A stretch of DNA of 64,000 nucleotides, from the NCBI RefSeq assembly GCF_042683125.1, contig NZ_JBHUIY010000022.1, positions 1-64,000 on the forward strand, in the 5' to 3' direction. The notes below the pieces were generated by a model. That model was not told the origin of the DNA, made no database searches, and was given only the letters and a program-made list of their open reading frames with translations. Both the position numbers and the translations under genes were made by a program. Below are positions 1 through 7,840 of this stretch, piece after piece. The number at the start of each line of letters is the position of its first letter. The stretch's first letter is position 1. The DNA comes from Phaeospirillum tilakii. Lineage in GTDB: Bacteria > Pseudomonadota > Alphaproteobacteria > Rhodospirillales > Magnetospirillaceae.

Positions 1-606
1 GCGCCCCCGCCGTCCGCCCCGCCGCCGGCCGGCGAGGCGGCGGTGGCGGCGCGCGACGCCGAACAGGCGGCCCAGGCCGAGGCGGCGCGGACCCAGGCCG
101 AGGCCGACCGCACCCAGGCCGAGGCCGACAAGGCGGGCGAGGAGGCCGAGCTGGCCTCGCGCGAGGCGGCGGCGACCCGGCTGACCCGCACCGGCAAGCC
201 GTTCAGCCAGATGCAGGGGCTGCTACCCTTCCCGGCGCGCGGCCGGGTGGTCGAGACCTTCGGCCAGGTCAACGCCGTCGGCCACACCGTCAAGGGGATC
301 GTGATCCAGACCCGCAAGGGCGCGCAGGTGATCGCCCCCTACGACGGGCAGGTGGTGTTCGCCGGGCCGTTTCGCGGCTATGGCCTGCTCTTGATCCTGG
401 AACACAGCGAAGGCTATCATACCCTGCTCGCGGGACTGGACCGGGTCGATGCCAGCGTCGGCCAGAGACTGCTCGCGGGCGAGCCCGTCGGTGTCATGGG
501 GCAGGACGACGCCAAACCCACCCTCTATGTCGAGCTGCGCCATCACGGCCAGCCGGTCAACCCGTTGCCGTGGCTGATGGCACGAAAAAATAAGGCGAGT
601 GGATGA
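1..606 (+). CDS. EnvC-like murein hydrolase activator, C-terminal part (5' end outside window)
   Basis: The reading frame is open from base 1, so the gene begins upstream. The visible part starts with an Ala/Glu/Gln-rich segment that looks like coiled coil. A LytM/M23-like domain follows, with a strand reading APYDGQVVFAGPFRGYG and a C-terminal ELRHHGQPVNPLPWL. The usual LytM zinc ligands (HxxxD and HxH) are not in place, as expected for EnvC proteins that activate amidases rather than cut peptidoglycan. The stop overlaps the ctpA start by 4 bp (ATGA), so the two are probably cotranscribed. It likely acts in the periplasm during septum splitting. Confidence 0.85.
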   Translation, partial: APPPSAPPPAGEAAVAARDAEQAAQAEAARTQAEADRTQAEADKAGEEAELASREAAATRLTRTGKPFSQMQGLLPFPARGRVVETFGQVNAVGHTVKGIVIQTRKGAQVIAPYDGQVVFAGPFRGYGLLLILEHSEGYHTLLAGLDRVDASVGQRLLAGEPVGVMGQDDAKPTLYVELRHHGQPVNPLPWLMARKNKASG

Positions 607-1955
607 TTCGAAAGATACTGGTCGCGGCGGGGACCGTCGCCCTGCTCTCCTCGACCGCCCTGGTTCCGGCCGCCCACGCGACCGAGCAGAAGGAGACCTA
701 CCGTCTGCTCGAACTGTTCGGCGAGGTATTCGACAAGGTTCGCACCGAATATGTCGAGCCGGTCAAGGACGAGGATCTGATCGAGGCGGCCCTCAACGGC
801 ATGCTGACCTCGCTCGATCCGCATTCGGGTTATCTGAACCCCAAGAACTCCAAGGACATGGACATCCAGACCCGGGGCGAGTTCGGCGGACTCGGGCTTG
901 AGGTCACCATGGAGAGCGGCTGGGTCAAGGTGGTGTCGCCGATCGACGACACCCCGGCGGCGCGCGGCGGGATGCAGCCGGGCGACCTGATCACCCATCT
1001 CGACGGCGAGCCGGTCCAGGGCCTGTCGCTGACCGACGCGGTCGATCGCATGCGCGGCGCCCCCGGCACCGACATCAAGCTGACCGTGCGCCGGGGCGGC
1101 GCCCAGCCGTTCGACGTCAAGCTGACCCGCGCCGTGATCAAGGTGCAGACGGTCAAGGGGCAGGCGATCGGCGATGCCGGCTACATCCGCATCTCCCAGT
1201 TCAGCGCCACCACCGAGACCGACCTGCGCCGGGTGATGGGGCAGGTGCGCAAGGAGCTGGGCAAGAACCCGGCCGGCTATGTCATCGACCTGCGCAACAA
1301 TCCGGGCGGCCTGCTCGATCAGGCGGTGGCGGTGGCCGACGATTTCCTCGAAAAGGGCGAAATCGTCTCGACCCGCTCGCGCCGGCCGGAAGACACCCAG
1401 CGCTACAACGCCCGCTCGGGCGACATCAGTGACCGGCTGCCGCTGGTGGTGCTGATCAACGACGGCTCGGCCTCCGCCTCGGAGATCGTCGCCGGCGCGT
1501 TGCAGGACCACAAGCGGGCGACCATCGTCGGCATCCGCTCGTTCGGCAAGGGCTCGGTGCAGACCCTGATCCCGCTGCCCGGCCATGGCTCGATCCGGCT
1601 GACCACCGCGCGCTACTACACCCCGTCGGGCCGTTCGATCCAGGCGGTCGGCATCGAACCCGACGTCAAGGTGCCGGTGGTCAAGGGCGAATCCGCCGAG
1701 CCCGAGCGGCGCAGCGAGGCCTCGCTGCCGCGTGCCCTGCCCAATCCCAACGGCGCCCATGCGCCCGACAAGGATAAGGACAAGGACGCCGACAAGGCCA
1801 AGGACAAGGCCAAGGACAAGGCCGAGCCCAAGACCGAGTGCAAGACCGAGACCCCGCCGCCGACCGTCAAGTTCGGCGACCCGGCGCAGGATTACCAATT
1901 GTCCCGCGCGCTTGAGGTCCTGCACGCCGCGCCGCGTCCGGCCGAGGCGCGCTAA
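603..1955 (+). CDS. ctpA: S41-family C-terminal processing peptidase (CtpA-like)
   Basis: A 450-residue periplasmic serine protease. It has an N-terminal signal peptide ending near AHA at 24-26. A PDZ domain spans about residues 95-165 and an S41 catalytic domain about 185-360. The catalytic Ser is S291 in GSASASE and the Lys is K316 in GKGSVQ; the 25-residue spacing is typical of the family. After the protease domain comes a charged Lys/Asp tail (about 388-412) encoded by a short tandem repeat. It sits between envC and a polysaccharide-deacetylase-like gene, a common alphaproteobacterial arrangement pointing to envelope remodelling. Confidence 0.93.
   Translation: MIRKILVAAGTVALLSSTALVPAAHATEQKETYRLLELFGEVFDKVRTEYVEPVKDEDLIEAALNGMLTSLDPHSGYLNPKNSKDMDIQTRGEFGGLGLEVTMESGWVKVVSPIDDTPAARGGMQPGDLITHLDGEPVQGLSLTDAVDRMRGAPGTDIKLTVRRGGAQPFDVKLTRAVIKVQTVKGQAIGDAGYIRISQFSATTETDLRRVMGQVRKELGKNPAGYVIDLRNNPGGLLDQAVAVADDFLEKGEIVSTRSRRPEDTQRYNARSGDISDRLPLVVLINDGSASASEIVAGALQDHKRATIVGIRSFGKGSVQTLIPLPGHGSIRLTTARYYTPSGRSIQAVGIEPDVKVPVVKGESAEPERRSEASLPRALPNPNGAHAPDKDKDKDADKAKDKAKDKAEPKTECKTETPPPTVKFGDPAQDYQLSRALEVLHAAPRPAEAR
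1767..1823 (+). repeat. In-gene tandem repeat encoding Asp-Lys / Ala-Lys units
   Basis: Imperfect 6- and 12-base units (GACAAG, GCCAAG) repeat in frame within the 3' part of ctpA and give a highly charged linker. Changes by whole units would keep the frame, so tail length may vary between strains. Confidence 0.7.
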
Positions 1956-1965
1956 AAGGGGCAGG

Positions 1966-2065
1966 CCGGCCAAGGGGCGGTGCCCCTTGGCGATCCCCCG
2001 GAGGGCCTGACGGCCCTCCACCCATGGGTTCGAAGGGCCCCTGGCCCTTCGCGGAGAGCGCCGAG
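1966..2065. repeat. Palindromic GC-rich intergenic repeat (family B-like)
   Basis: The gap after ctpA holds several short hairpin arms: ggggcggtgcccc, ggagggcctgacggccctcc and a gggttcgaagggcccctggcccttcg block. The last is related to the repeats at 28343-28505 and 46250-46376. No gene is apparent here. Confidence 0.55.
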
Positions 2066-2122
2066 AGGCGGAGCCTTTCGGCATGACGGGGTCCGGCACC
2101 GGCGCCGGCGCCAGCGGACGGG

Positions 2123-3397
2123 ATGAGGATGGCTGCGACCCGCTACGACGATCTGGATGACGAGGAGGAGGACCTTCCTCCCGTCTTCGATTCGCTTTCC
2201 CTGCCCCCGCCGACGCCGCGCCGCAAGGGCCTGCCCTGGCGGCCGATCGCCTTGGGCGTCGCCGGTGCCGCGCTGCTCGGCGGCGGGCTCTATGTCGCCC
2301 TCGCCACCGACTGGCTCGAGTCCGGGCCGCACCAGCCCGAGGGGCCGCGTCTGGCCCTGCCGCTGCCCGAACGCCTGCCGGCGGCCGATCCCGCCGCCTT
2401 GGCCTCGGCCCCGGCGGCGCCGGCCGGCGATGCCCCGGCGGCTGCGCCGCCCACCGCTGCCTCGGCGGCTGCGCCGCACGCCGCTCCCGCCCGGGCGCTG
2501 CCGCCGCCGCGCGCCGAGGAGCCCGGGGTGCCGCAGCAGCCATCGGCCCGGGGCAGCATCGACAAGCCGCCCAGCTTCGAGGCCCTGCCCGATCTCAAGA
2601 CCGCCGGCAAGCCGCTGCCGACGGCGCCGTTGCGCGACCTGCTGCGCCGTTCGCCGGCCGGCGACCTGCCCAGCCCCGGTGCCGACGGGCGCGAGCCGCG
2701 TCAGGCCTATGCCCGGCCGTGGGAAGGGCCGGCCGATCAGGCCCGCGTCGCGGTGGTGGTGGGCGATCTCGGCCTCGACCGGATCGCCACCGAGGTGGCG
2801 ATCAACCGGCTGCCGCCCGAGGTGACGCTGGCCTTCAGCCCCTATGCCGCCAATCTCGATCAATGGATCCGCAAGGCGCGCGATCATGGCCACGAGGTGC
2901 TGATGGTGGTGCCGGCCGATGGCGGGGCCGGCATCCCGGTCGATCCCGGCCCGTTCGGGCTGGTCGGCGCCGCCGCGCCGGAATCCAATCTCGGCCGGCT
3001 GGAGACGGTGATGGCGCGCGGCCCCGGCGCCGCCGGCCTGATGTTGCAGGGCGACGGCTTCGCCGATGCGGCCGAGGCGCAGATGGTGCTGGGCACCGCG
3101 CGCGACCGGGGCCTGTTGTTCGTCGGGCCGGGCGGGGCTCCGCCCGACCGCACCCCGGCCCTGGCCGGGATCACCAGCGTGATCGACCGCGACCTGTTCC
3201 GCGAGGCGATCGATTTCCGCCTCAATCAGGTGGCGATGACCGCGCGCCAGAGCGGCCGTGCCGTGGTGGTGCTGCATCCGCGCCCGCTGTCGTTCGAACG
3301 GCTGGTCGGCTGGCTCGGCCAGCTCGCCCCCAACCGGCTGGTGCTGGCGCCGGTGTCGGCGCTGACCGCGCCGCCGCCGCCGCCGGCCAAATCGTGA
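2123..3397 (+). CDS. Divergent polysaccharide deacetylase family protein
   Basis: A 424-residue protein with a short acidic cytoplasmic N-terminus and one membrane segment at about 37-60. An Ala/Pro-rich linker (about 70-190) leads to a periplasmic domain (about 205-415) of the PF04748 type, recognised by VVVGDLGLDRIATEVAINRLPPEVTLAFSPYA. Motifs normally conserved in this family look altered: the first acidic pair reads GD, the HxPM stretch reads VVPAD, and the NHMGS motif reads LQGDG. Catalysis is therefore doubtful. An ATG at 2129 is an equally possible start. The ctpA neighbourhood is standard for this family. Confidence 0.8.
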   Translation: MRMAATRYDDLDDEEEDLPPVFDSLSLPPPTPRRKGLPWRPIALGVAGAALLGGGLYVALATDWLESGPHQPEGPRLALPLPERLPAADPAALASAPAAPAGDAPAAAPPTAASAAAPHAAPARALPPPRAEEPGVPQQPSARGSIDKPPSFEALPDLKTAGKPLPTAPLRDLLRRSPAGDLPSPGADGREPRQAYARPWEGPADQARVAVVVGDLGLDRIATEVAINRLPPEVTLAFSPYAANLDQWIRKARDHGHEVLMVVPADGGAGIPVDPGPFGLVGAAAPESNLGRLETVMARGPGAAGLMLQGDGFADAAEAQMVLGTARDRGLLFVGPGGAPPDRTPALAGITSVIDRDLFREAIDFRLNQVAMTARQSGRAVVVLHPRPLSFERLVGWLGQLAPNRLVLAPVSALTAPPPPPAKS

Positions 3398-3416
3398 CCG
3401 GCCGCCCGGTCACCGC

Positions 3417-3421
3417 AGAGG
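3417..3421 (+). promoter_or_regulatory. Ribosome binding site fixing the rppH start
   Basis: AGAGG lies 10 bases before the GTG at 3432. It leaves only one base before the in-frame upstream TTG at 3423, so the GTG is the better start. Confidence 0.6.
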
Positions 3422-3431
3422 ATTGCTGATC

Positions 3432-3914
3432 GTGAGTCCACGTCTTCCCTATCAGGATCGCCCCTATCGCCAGGGCGTCGGGCTGGTGCTGCTCAACCCG
3501 GCCGGGCTGGCCTTCGTCGCCCGCCGCCTCGACACCGCCGACGCGTGGCAGTTCCCCCAGGGCGGCATCGATGACGGCGAAAACCCGGAACAGGCGGTGC
3601 TGCGCGAAATGAAGGAGGAGATCGGCACCGACCGGGTGACGATCCTCGCCCGCACCGCCGACGGCATCGCCTATGACCTGCCGCCCGAGATGGCCGACCG
3701 CTGCTGGAAGGGCAAATATCGCGGCCAGAGCCAGGTGTGGTTCTGCGCCCGCTTCACCGGCCGCGACGACGAGATCGACCTCGCCACCGAACATCCCGAA
3801 TTCGACGCGTGGCGCTGGGTCGCCCTGGCCGAGGTGCCGGACCTGATCGTCCCGTTCAAACGGGCGATGTATCAGCGGGTGGTGGCCGAATTCCTGCCGC
3901 TGACGGTGAAGTAG
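3432..3914 (+). CDS. rppH: RNA pyrophosphohydrolase, Nudix family
   Basis: A 160-residue Nudix hydrolase. It removes pyrophosphate from triphosphorylated mRNA 5' ends and so starts RNase E-dependent decay. The Nudix box is complete at about residues 44-66 (GGIDDGENPEQAVLREMKEE). The N-terminus YRQGVGLVLLN and the WRWV stretch near the C-terminus match RppH. GTG at 3432 is preferred because of its ribosome binding site. It follows the deacetylase-like gene by 34 bases and faces a convergent UbiA-like gene across a repeat-filled gap. Confidence 0.92.
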   Translation: MSPRLPYQDRPYRQGVGLVLLNPAGLAFVARRLDTADAWQFPQGGIDDGENPEQAVLREMKEEIGTDRVTILARTADGIAYDLPPEMADRCWKGKYRGQSQVWFCARFTGRDDEIDLATEHPEFDAWRWVALAEVPDLIVPFKRAMYQRVVAEFLPLTVK

Positions 3915-3952
3915 CCGGGCTGCCGCCCCCGCGCGCAAACATGCACAGGTTA

Positions 3953-4075
3953 GGCGGGCTGCCGCCCGCCGGCCCGCTTGGAGGCTGGCGCCTCCAAACC
4001 TCCCCCTTTTTCATCGATGAAATCAAAGGGGGTCCGGGGCATCGCCCCGGCCGGGTGCGGGCGGGAGCCCGCGTA
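3953..4075. repeat. Palindromic intergenic repeat, family A, between convergent genes
   Basis: A mosaic of hairpins: cgggctgccgcccg, ttggaggctggcgcctccaa, a ctccccctttttc ... aaagggggt arm pair around an atcgat core, ccggggcatcgccccgg and gcgggcgggagcccgc. Near-copies occur at 10162-10280, 32460-32583 and, in part, at 16019-16071 and 58826-58890. The position between two 3' ends and the T/A-rich arms suggest two-way termination. Confidence 0.75.
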
Positions 4076-4078
4076 CTT

Positions 4079-4906
4079 TCAGGCGAGGGCGGCGAGGACC
4101 AGCAGCAGGCCGCCGCCGAGATGGATGGCGATGGTCAGCCGCAGCGCGCTGAGCTGTGACGGCCGGTCGCGCATCATCAGGGGCGCCGCCGCCAGTGCCA
4201 CCAGCATGGTCGCCACCGGCGGCAGGGTGGCCCAGGCCGGCAGGTCGGCCAGCCAGCCCAGCGCCAGCAGCGCGGCGGCGGCGGTGGCCTGGAGGGCGAG
4301 ATAGAGCGACGGGGCCTGTTGTGGCCCGAGCTGGACCGCCAGGGTGTGGCGGCCGGCTTCGGCGTCGGCGCGCAGTCCCGGCATTTCGGTGCAGAGCAGG
4401 ATCGCCGCCGCCCAGCAGGCGATCACCAGCGCCGCCAGCAGGGTGTCGAGCCCGATCCGGCCGCTTTGCAACCAGGCAGCGAAGGCCACCGGCAGGGCCG
4501 AGCCGAGCGCCACCGCCGCCTCGCCCAGGCCGCGCGCCGAGGGCGGCGGCAGGGCGTAGCTCAGCGTCAGCAGCAGGCAGGCGGCGACGAAGCCGAGCGC
4601 CAGCGGACCCCGGCTGAGGGCGAGGGTGCCGCCGAGGGCGCCGCCGGCCAGCAGCAGCAGCGCGCCCCATCCCGCCAGCCGTCGCGCGTTTTCCACCCCG
4701 GGATGGGGGCCGGCGTCGAGGCTGGCCAGCAGGTTGGCGCCGGCATGCAGGCACAGGGCGCAGGCCACCGCCGTCGCCAGCAGGGAAGGGTGGCAGCTCC
4801 GTCCGGCATGGGCTCCCCACGCCGTTCCCACCGCCACCGGCACCGCCGAGATGGCGAAGGTGGACGGCCGGATGGCACGCCATAGGGTCTGAAGCGTATC
4901 CCTCAT
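4079..4906 (-). CDS. UbiA-superfamily prenyltransferase-like membrane protein with degenerate active-site motifs
   Basis: A 275-residue, strongly hydrophobic protein with about eight or nine membrane segments, like the UbiA/MenA intramembrane prenyltransferases. The second conserved region is recognisable as EMPGLRADAEAGRHTLAV. The Asp-rich motif that binds Mg-diphosphate in the first region is eroded: NDxxD-type residues are replaced by ASLDAGPHPG. The first Asp of the second motif is Gly. Starting at ATG 4906 gives the family's usual N-terminus (LWRAIRPSTFAIS); an upstream in-frame ATG at 4975 would add a basic leader. Substrate is unknown and activity uncertain. The gene stands alone. Confidence 0.7.
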   Translation of the reverse strand: MRDTLQTLWRAIRPSTFAISAVPVAVGTAWGAHAGRSCHPSLLATAVACALCLHAGANLLASLDAGPHPGVENARRLAGWGALLLLAGGALGGTLALSRGPLALGFVAACLLLTLSYALPPPSARGLGEAAVALGSALPVAFAAWLQSGRIGLDTLLAALVIACWAAAILLCTEMPGLRADAEAGRHTLAVQLGPQQAPSLYLALQATAAAALLALGWLADLPAWATLPPVATMLVALAAAPLMMRDRPSQLSALRLTIAIHLGGGLLLVLAALA

Positions 4907-5136
4907 CGCCCGCCACAGTGACTCCGCCGGTCGCCCTCCCGGTAGCCTCCTGCGACCGCTCCCGACCGAAGGCATGGCGCTCTTCTGTCCAAGGTATGGC
5001 GTTGAGGGGGCCGGAGCGGTGATCCCCCTTTCCTATCGCCGGGATCTGCCGCTATATGATGAACGGTCCGTCCCCCGATCGCAGACAGCGGCGGGGGAGG
5101 GAACGATGCGTCGGGCAGCCCGGGAGGACCCCAAGA

Positions 5137-6252
5137 ATGCAGGGGTTGGTGGCGAGTGTGATGGATCCCCGTCTGATCGACCTGCTCGCGCAGTGGCGGG
5201 CGGCGGGCGGTATCGAGGATGCGCCCCGGCAGTTTCCCGACCATGCCGATCACCTGCTGGTGATCGAGGTCGATGGCGCCGGCAACCGCTATACCCATTA
5301 CGGGCAGGCGTTCGTGGAGCATTTCGGCGCCGATCTGGCCGGCTGCGTGATCGACCGCCTGCCGGCCGAGGTGTTGCCGGCCGACCGGCGCGGCATGCTC
5401 GATTTCGATTATGCCTTCGTCCGGCGCGGCAACCAGCCGCTGTGGCGCTCCTATACCGCCGTGTTCGACGATGGCGACGCCGCCGAGACCTGGCAGCGGC
5501 TGGTGCTGCCGGCGGGCGAGGGACGGCTGGTGGTGGGGGCCTATCCGGTCGCCCCGCCCGCCCCGGACGAGGAGCCCGGCGCGGCGCTGCTGCGGATGGT
5601 GCTCGACCGGGTGCCGGTGCTGCTCGACGAGAGCGGGGGGATCGGCGACCTCGCCCTGTCGCTGCGGGCCTATTGCGACCATCAGCAGCATCTGGCCGAG
5701 CTGGAATGGCGCGCCACCCGGGATTCGCTGACCGGCATCGCCAACCGCGCCCATTTCCACCATCTCGCCGGGCTCGAACTCGGCCATACCCAGCGGATGG
5801 GGCGGTGGTTCACCGTGATGGTGCTCGATCTCGACCATTTCAAACGGATCAACGATCGCTGGGGCCACGCCACCGGCGACCGGGCGCTCCAGGCCTTCGT
5901 CGGCGCCTGCCGTCAGGCCCTGCGCGAGGGCGACATTCTCGGCCGCGTCGGCGGCGAGGAATTCGCCATCGCCCTGCCCGGTACCAACGAGGTCGCCGCC
6001 CGGGTGATCGCCGAGCGCCTGCGCGCCCAGGTCGAGCAGGTGACGCTGGAGGCCGATGACGGCAGCCTCGGCGGCTTCACCGTCAGCATCGGCGTCGCGG
6101 CGTGGTGCGAGGCGATGGCCGGGGGCGAAGGGGCCCCCAGCGTCGCCGAATTGCTGAAGCTGGCCGACGCGGCGCTGTACCGGGCCAAGGCGGCCGGGCG
6201 CAACCGGGTCGAGGTCGCCGCCTGGGCCGACCGCCCCAGGGCCGAGGAGTAG
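5137..6252 (+). CDS. PAS-GGDEF diguanylate cyclase
   Basis: A 371-residue soluble signalling protein. A PAS-like sensor fold covers about residues 12-140 (LIDLLAQWRAAGG to LVVGAYP). A short linker helix leads to a complete GGDEF domain at about 195-360. The active-site motif is GGEEF at 272-276, and an inhibitory RxxD site (REGD, 263-266) lies five residues before it. It is therefore probably active, makes cyclic di-GMP from two GTP and is feedback-inhibited. The start at 5137 is backed by GGGAGGA eight bases upstream. The ligand of the PAS domain is unknown. Confidence 0.88.
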   Translation: MQGLVASVMDPRLIDLLAQWRAAGGIEDAPRQFPDHADHLLVIEVDGAGNRYTHYGQAFVEHFGADLAGCVIDRLPAEVLPADRRGMLDFDYAFVRRGNQPLWRSYTAVFDDGDAAETWQRLVLPAGEGRLVVGAYPVAPPAPDEEPGAALLRMVLDRVPVLLDESGGIGDLALSLRAYCDHQQHLAELEWRATRDSLTGIANRAHFHHLAGLELGHTQRMGRWFTVMVLDLDHFKRINDRWGHATGDRALQAFVGACRQALREGDILGRVGGEEFAIALPGTNEVAARVIAERLRAQVEQVTLEADDGSLGGFTVSIGVAAWCEAMAGGEGAPSVAELLKLADAALYRAKAAGRNRVEVAAWADRPRAEE

Positions 6253-6258
6253 TCGCGC

Positions 6259-6810
6259 GTGCAGGATGGATTATGGGTGTTCGCCTACGGCTCGCTGATG
6301 TGGCGGCCGGATTTTCCCTACATCGCCGACCGGCCCGCCCGGCTGTGGGGCTATCACCGCGCGCTGTGCATCCTGTCCAGCCATTATCGCGGCACGCCAC
6401 AGCGGCCCGGGCTGGTGCTGGGGCTCGACCGGGGCGGGTCCTGCCTCGGCCGGGTGTTCCTGGTGCCGCCCGATCAGGTCGAACGGGCCCGCGAGATCCT
6501 GATCGCGCGCGAGATGATTTCCGGGGTCTACCGGCCCTGTTTCCTGCCGGCGCGGCTGGATGACGGCAGCACCGTCTCGGCCTGGGCCTTCGTCGCCCAG
6601 CGCGGCCACGCCCAGTATTTCCGGGCGCAGCATCCGGGCGAACTGGTCCGGCTGATCCGTCAGGGGGTGGGCAAGGCCGGCACCAGCCGCGATTACCTCG
6701 CCGAGACCGTGGCCCAACTGACCGGCCTCGGCATCAAGGACGGCTCGCTGCACCGCCTGCTGGCGCGGGTCGATGCGGAAGCCGCCGGGCCCCACGCCCG
6801 CACCGCCTAG
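6259..6810 (+). CDS. ChaC-like gamma-glutamylcyclotransferase
   Basis: A 183-residue protein of the ChaC family, which cleaves glutathione or other gamma-glutamyl compounds to 5-oxoproline. The substrate loop VFAYGSLMW is at residues 7-15. The family pattern continues with GYHRALC and a REMISGVYRP segment that should carry the catalytic Glu. It starts at GTG 6259, six bases after the diguanylate cyclase stop, so the two may be cotranscribed. Confidence 0.85.
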   Translation: MQDGLWVFAYGSLMWRPDFPYIADRPARLWGYHRALCILSSHYRGTPQRPGLVLGLDRGGSCLGRVFLVPPDQVERAREILIAREMISGVYRPCFLPARLDDGSTVSAWAFVAQRGHAQYFRAQHPGELVRLIRQGVGKAGTSRDYLAETVAQLTGLGIKDGSLHRLLARVDAEAAGPHARTA

Positions 6811-6827
6811 ACCGACAATGGGGTCGC

Positions 6828-6878
6828 CGGGCCTTGCGGCCCTTCGCGCAGAGCCCGAGCGGCGGCGCCTCGCGGGGA
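6828..6878. repeat. Family B-like palindromic repeat remnant
   Basis: GGGCCTTGCGGCCCTTCGCG followed by further GC-rich arms lies between the convergent chaC-like and DUF2934 genes. It resembles half of the inverted pairs at 28343-28505 and 46250-46376. Confidence 0.5.
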
Positions 6879-7145
6879 TTACTTCGCCTTGGCGCGGCTG
6901 CGCGGAGCGGCCTTGGGCTTGTCGGTGCTTGCGGTGCGCGGCTTGGTCGCGGTCTTCGGCTTGACGGCGCGCGGGGCGGCCTTGGCCTGTTCCGGCGCGG
7001 GGGCCGGGGCGGTGGCGGCCGGGGCGGCGGCGAGATGCAACTCGGCCTCCAGCCAGAAATCGAGGTCGCGGCCTTCGGGATGCCCCGCCTCCTGCCACAG
7101 GCGATAGGCCAGCGCGCGAATCTCGGAATCCGAACCGTGGGTCAT
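6879..7145 (-). CDS. DUF2934 domain protein with basic Ala/Lys tail
   Basis: A small 88-residue protein. Residues 7-36 (EIRALAYRLWQEAGHPEGRDLDFWLEAE) match the DUF2934 signature: an AYxLW helix, then GRPEGRD and a W-xxAE helix. The rest is a low-complexity Ala/Pro/Lys/Arg tail, suggesting a nucleic-acid or polyanion partner. Function is unknown. It lies 74 bases downstream of plsY on the same strand. Confidence 0.8.
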   Translation of the reverse strand: MTHGSDSEIRALAYRLWQEAGHPEGRDLDFWLEAELHLAAAPAATAPAPAPEQAKAAPRAVKPKTATKPRTASTDKPKAAPRSRAKAK

Positions 7146-7219
7146 CGACCGGTTACCCCTGCAAGTTGGTACCGGGCGGAACCATACCCCAGGCGCCGCC
7201 CTCGCACAATCCCGGGGGG

Positions 7220-7840
7220 TCAGCCCTTCTTGCGCCGGCCGGCGCCGATGCGGGGTTCCTCGCCCTTCAGCAGGCGGGCGATGTTGGCCTGATGGCGATG
7301 GAAGCCCATCACCGCGAGGCCGAACGCCATCAGCGCGGCGGCCGGGCCGGAGAACAGCCAGGCATAGACCGGCGACAGCGCCAGCGCCGCCAGCGCCGCC
7401 GCCGAGGAGATCCGGGCCAGGGCGGCCACCGCCAGCCAGGTCAGGCCGCAGGCGACCCCGACCGGCCAGCAGGCGGCGGCGAGGGTGCCGAAGGTGGTGG
7501 CGACGCCCTTGCCGCCCTTGAAGCCGAGCCAGACCGGGTAATTGTGCCCAAGCACGGCGGCGAAGCCGGCGGTCAGCATCGCGAGGTCGTCGGCGCCGGT
7601 CAGCAGGGCGGCGAGGCCGACCGCGATCGCCCCCTTGCCGCCGTCGAGCAGCAGGGTGGCCAGCGCCAGCCCCTTGTGGCCGGTGCGCAGCACGTTGGTG
7701 GCGCCGATATTGCCCGAGCCGATGCTGCGGATGTCGCCCAGCCCGGCGGCGCGGGTCAGCACCAGCCCGAACGGCACGCTGCCGAGCAGGTAGCCGCCGA
7801 TCGCGGCGGCGGCGAGGGTGAGGACGAGGGCGGGGGTCAT
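7220..7840 (-). CDS. plsY: Glycerol-3-phosphate acyltransferase PlsY
   Basis: A 206-residue inner-membrane protein with five membrane segments. PlsY transfers the acyl group of acyl-phosphate to glycerol-3-phosphate, the first step of phospholipid synthesis. All three family motifs are visible: GSVPFGLVL with SIGSGNIGATNVLR near 20-50, the GHNYPVWLGFKGGKGVATT stretch at about 100-115, and GFHRHQANIARL near the C-terminus. It overlaps the dihydroorotase-like gene by 4 bp, so the two are translationally coupled. Confidence 0.95.
   Translation of the reverse strand: MTPALVLTLAAAAIGGYLLGSVPFGLVLTRAAGLGDIRSIGSGNIGATNVLRTGHKGLALATLLLDGGKGAIAVGLAALLTGADDLAMLTAGFAAVLGHNYPVWLGFKGGKGVATTFGTLAAACWPVGVACGLTWLAVAALARISSAAALAALALSPVYAWLFSGPAAALMAFGLAVMGFHRHQANIARLLKGEEPRIGAGRRKKG

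Noticed and set aside
543..2543. Open frame of about 666 codons on the minus strand
   Set aside because: It is antisense to ctpA and the deacetylase-like gene and has low-complexity Arg/Ala content and no ribosome binding site.
3953..4075. Possible insertion sequence or CRISPR-like array
   Set aside because: The block is a chain of different hairpins, not direct repeats with spacers. No transposase or cas gene is present.
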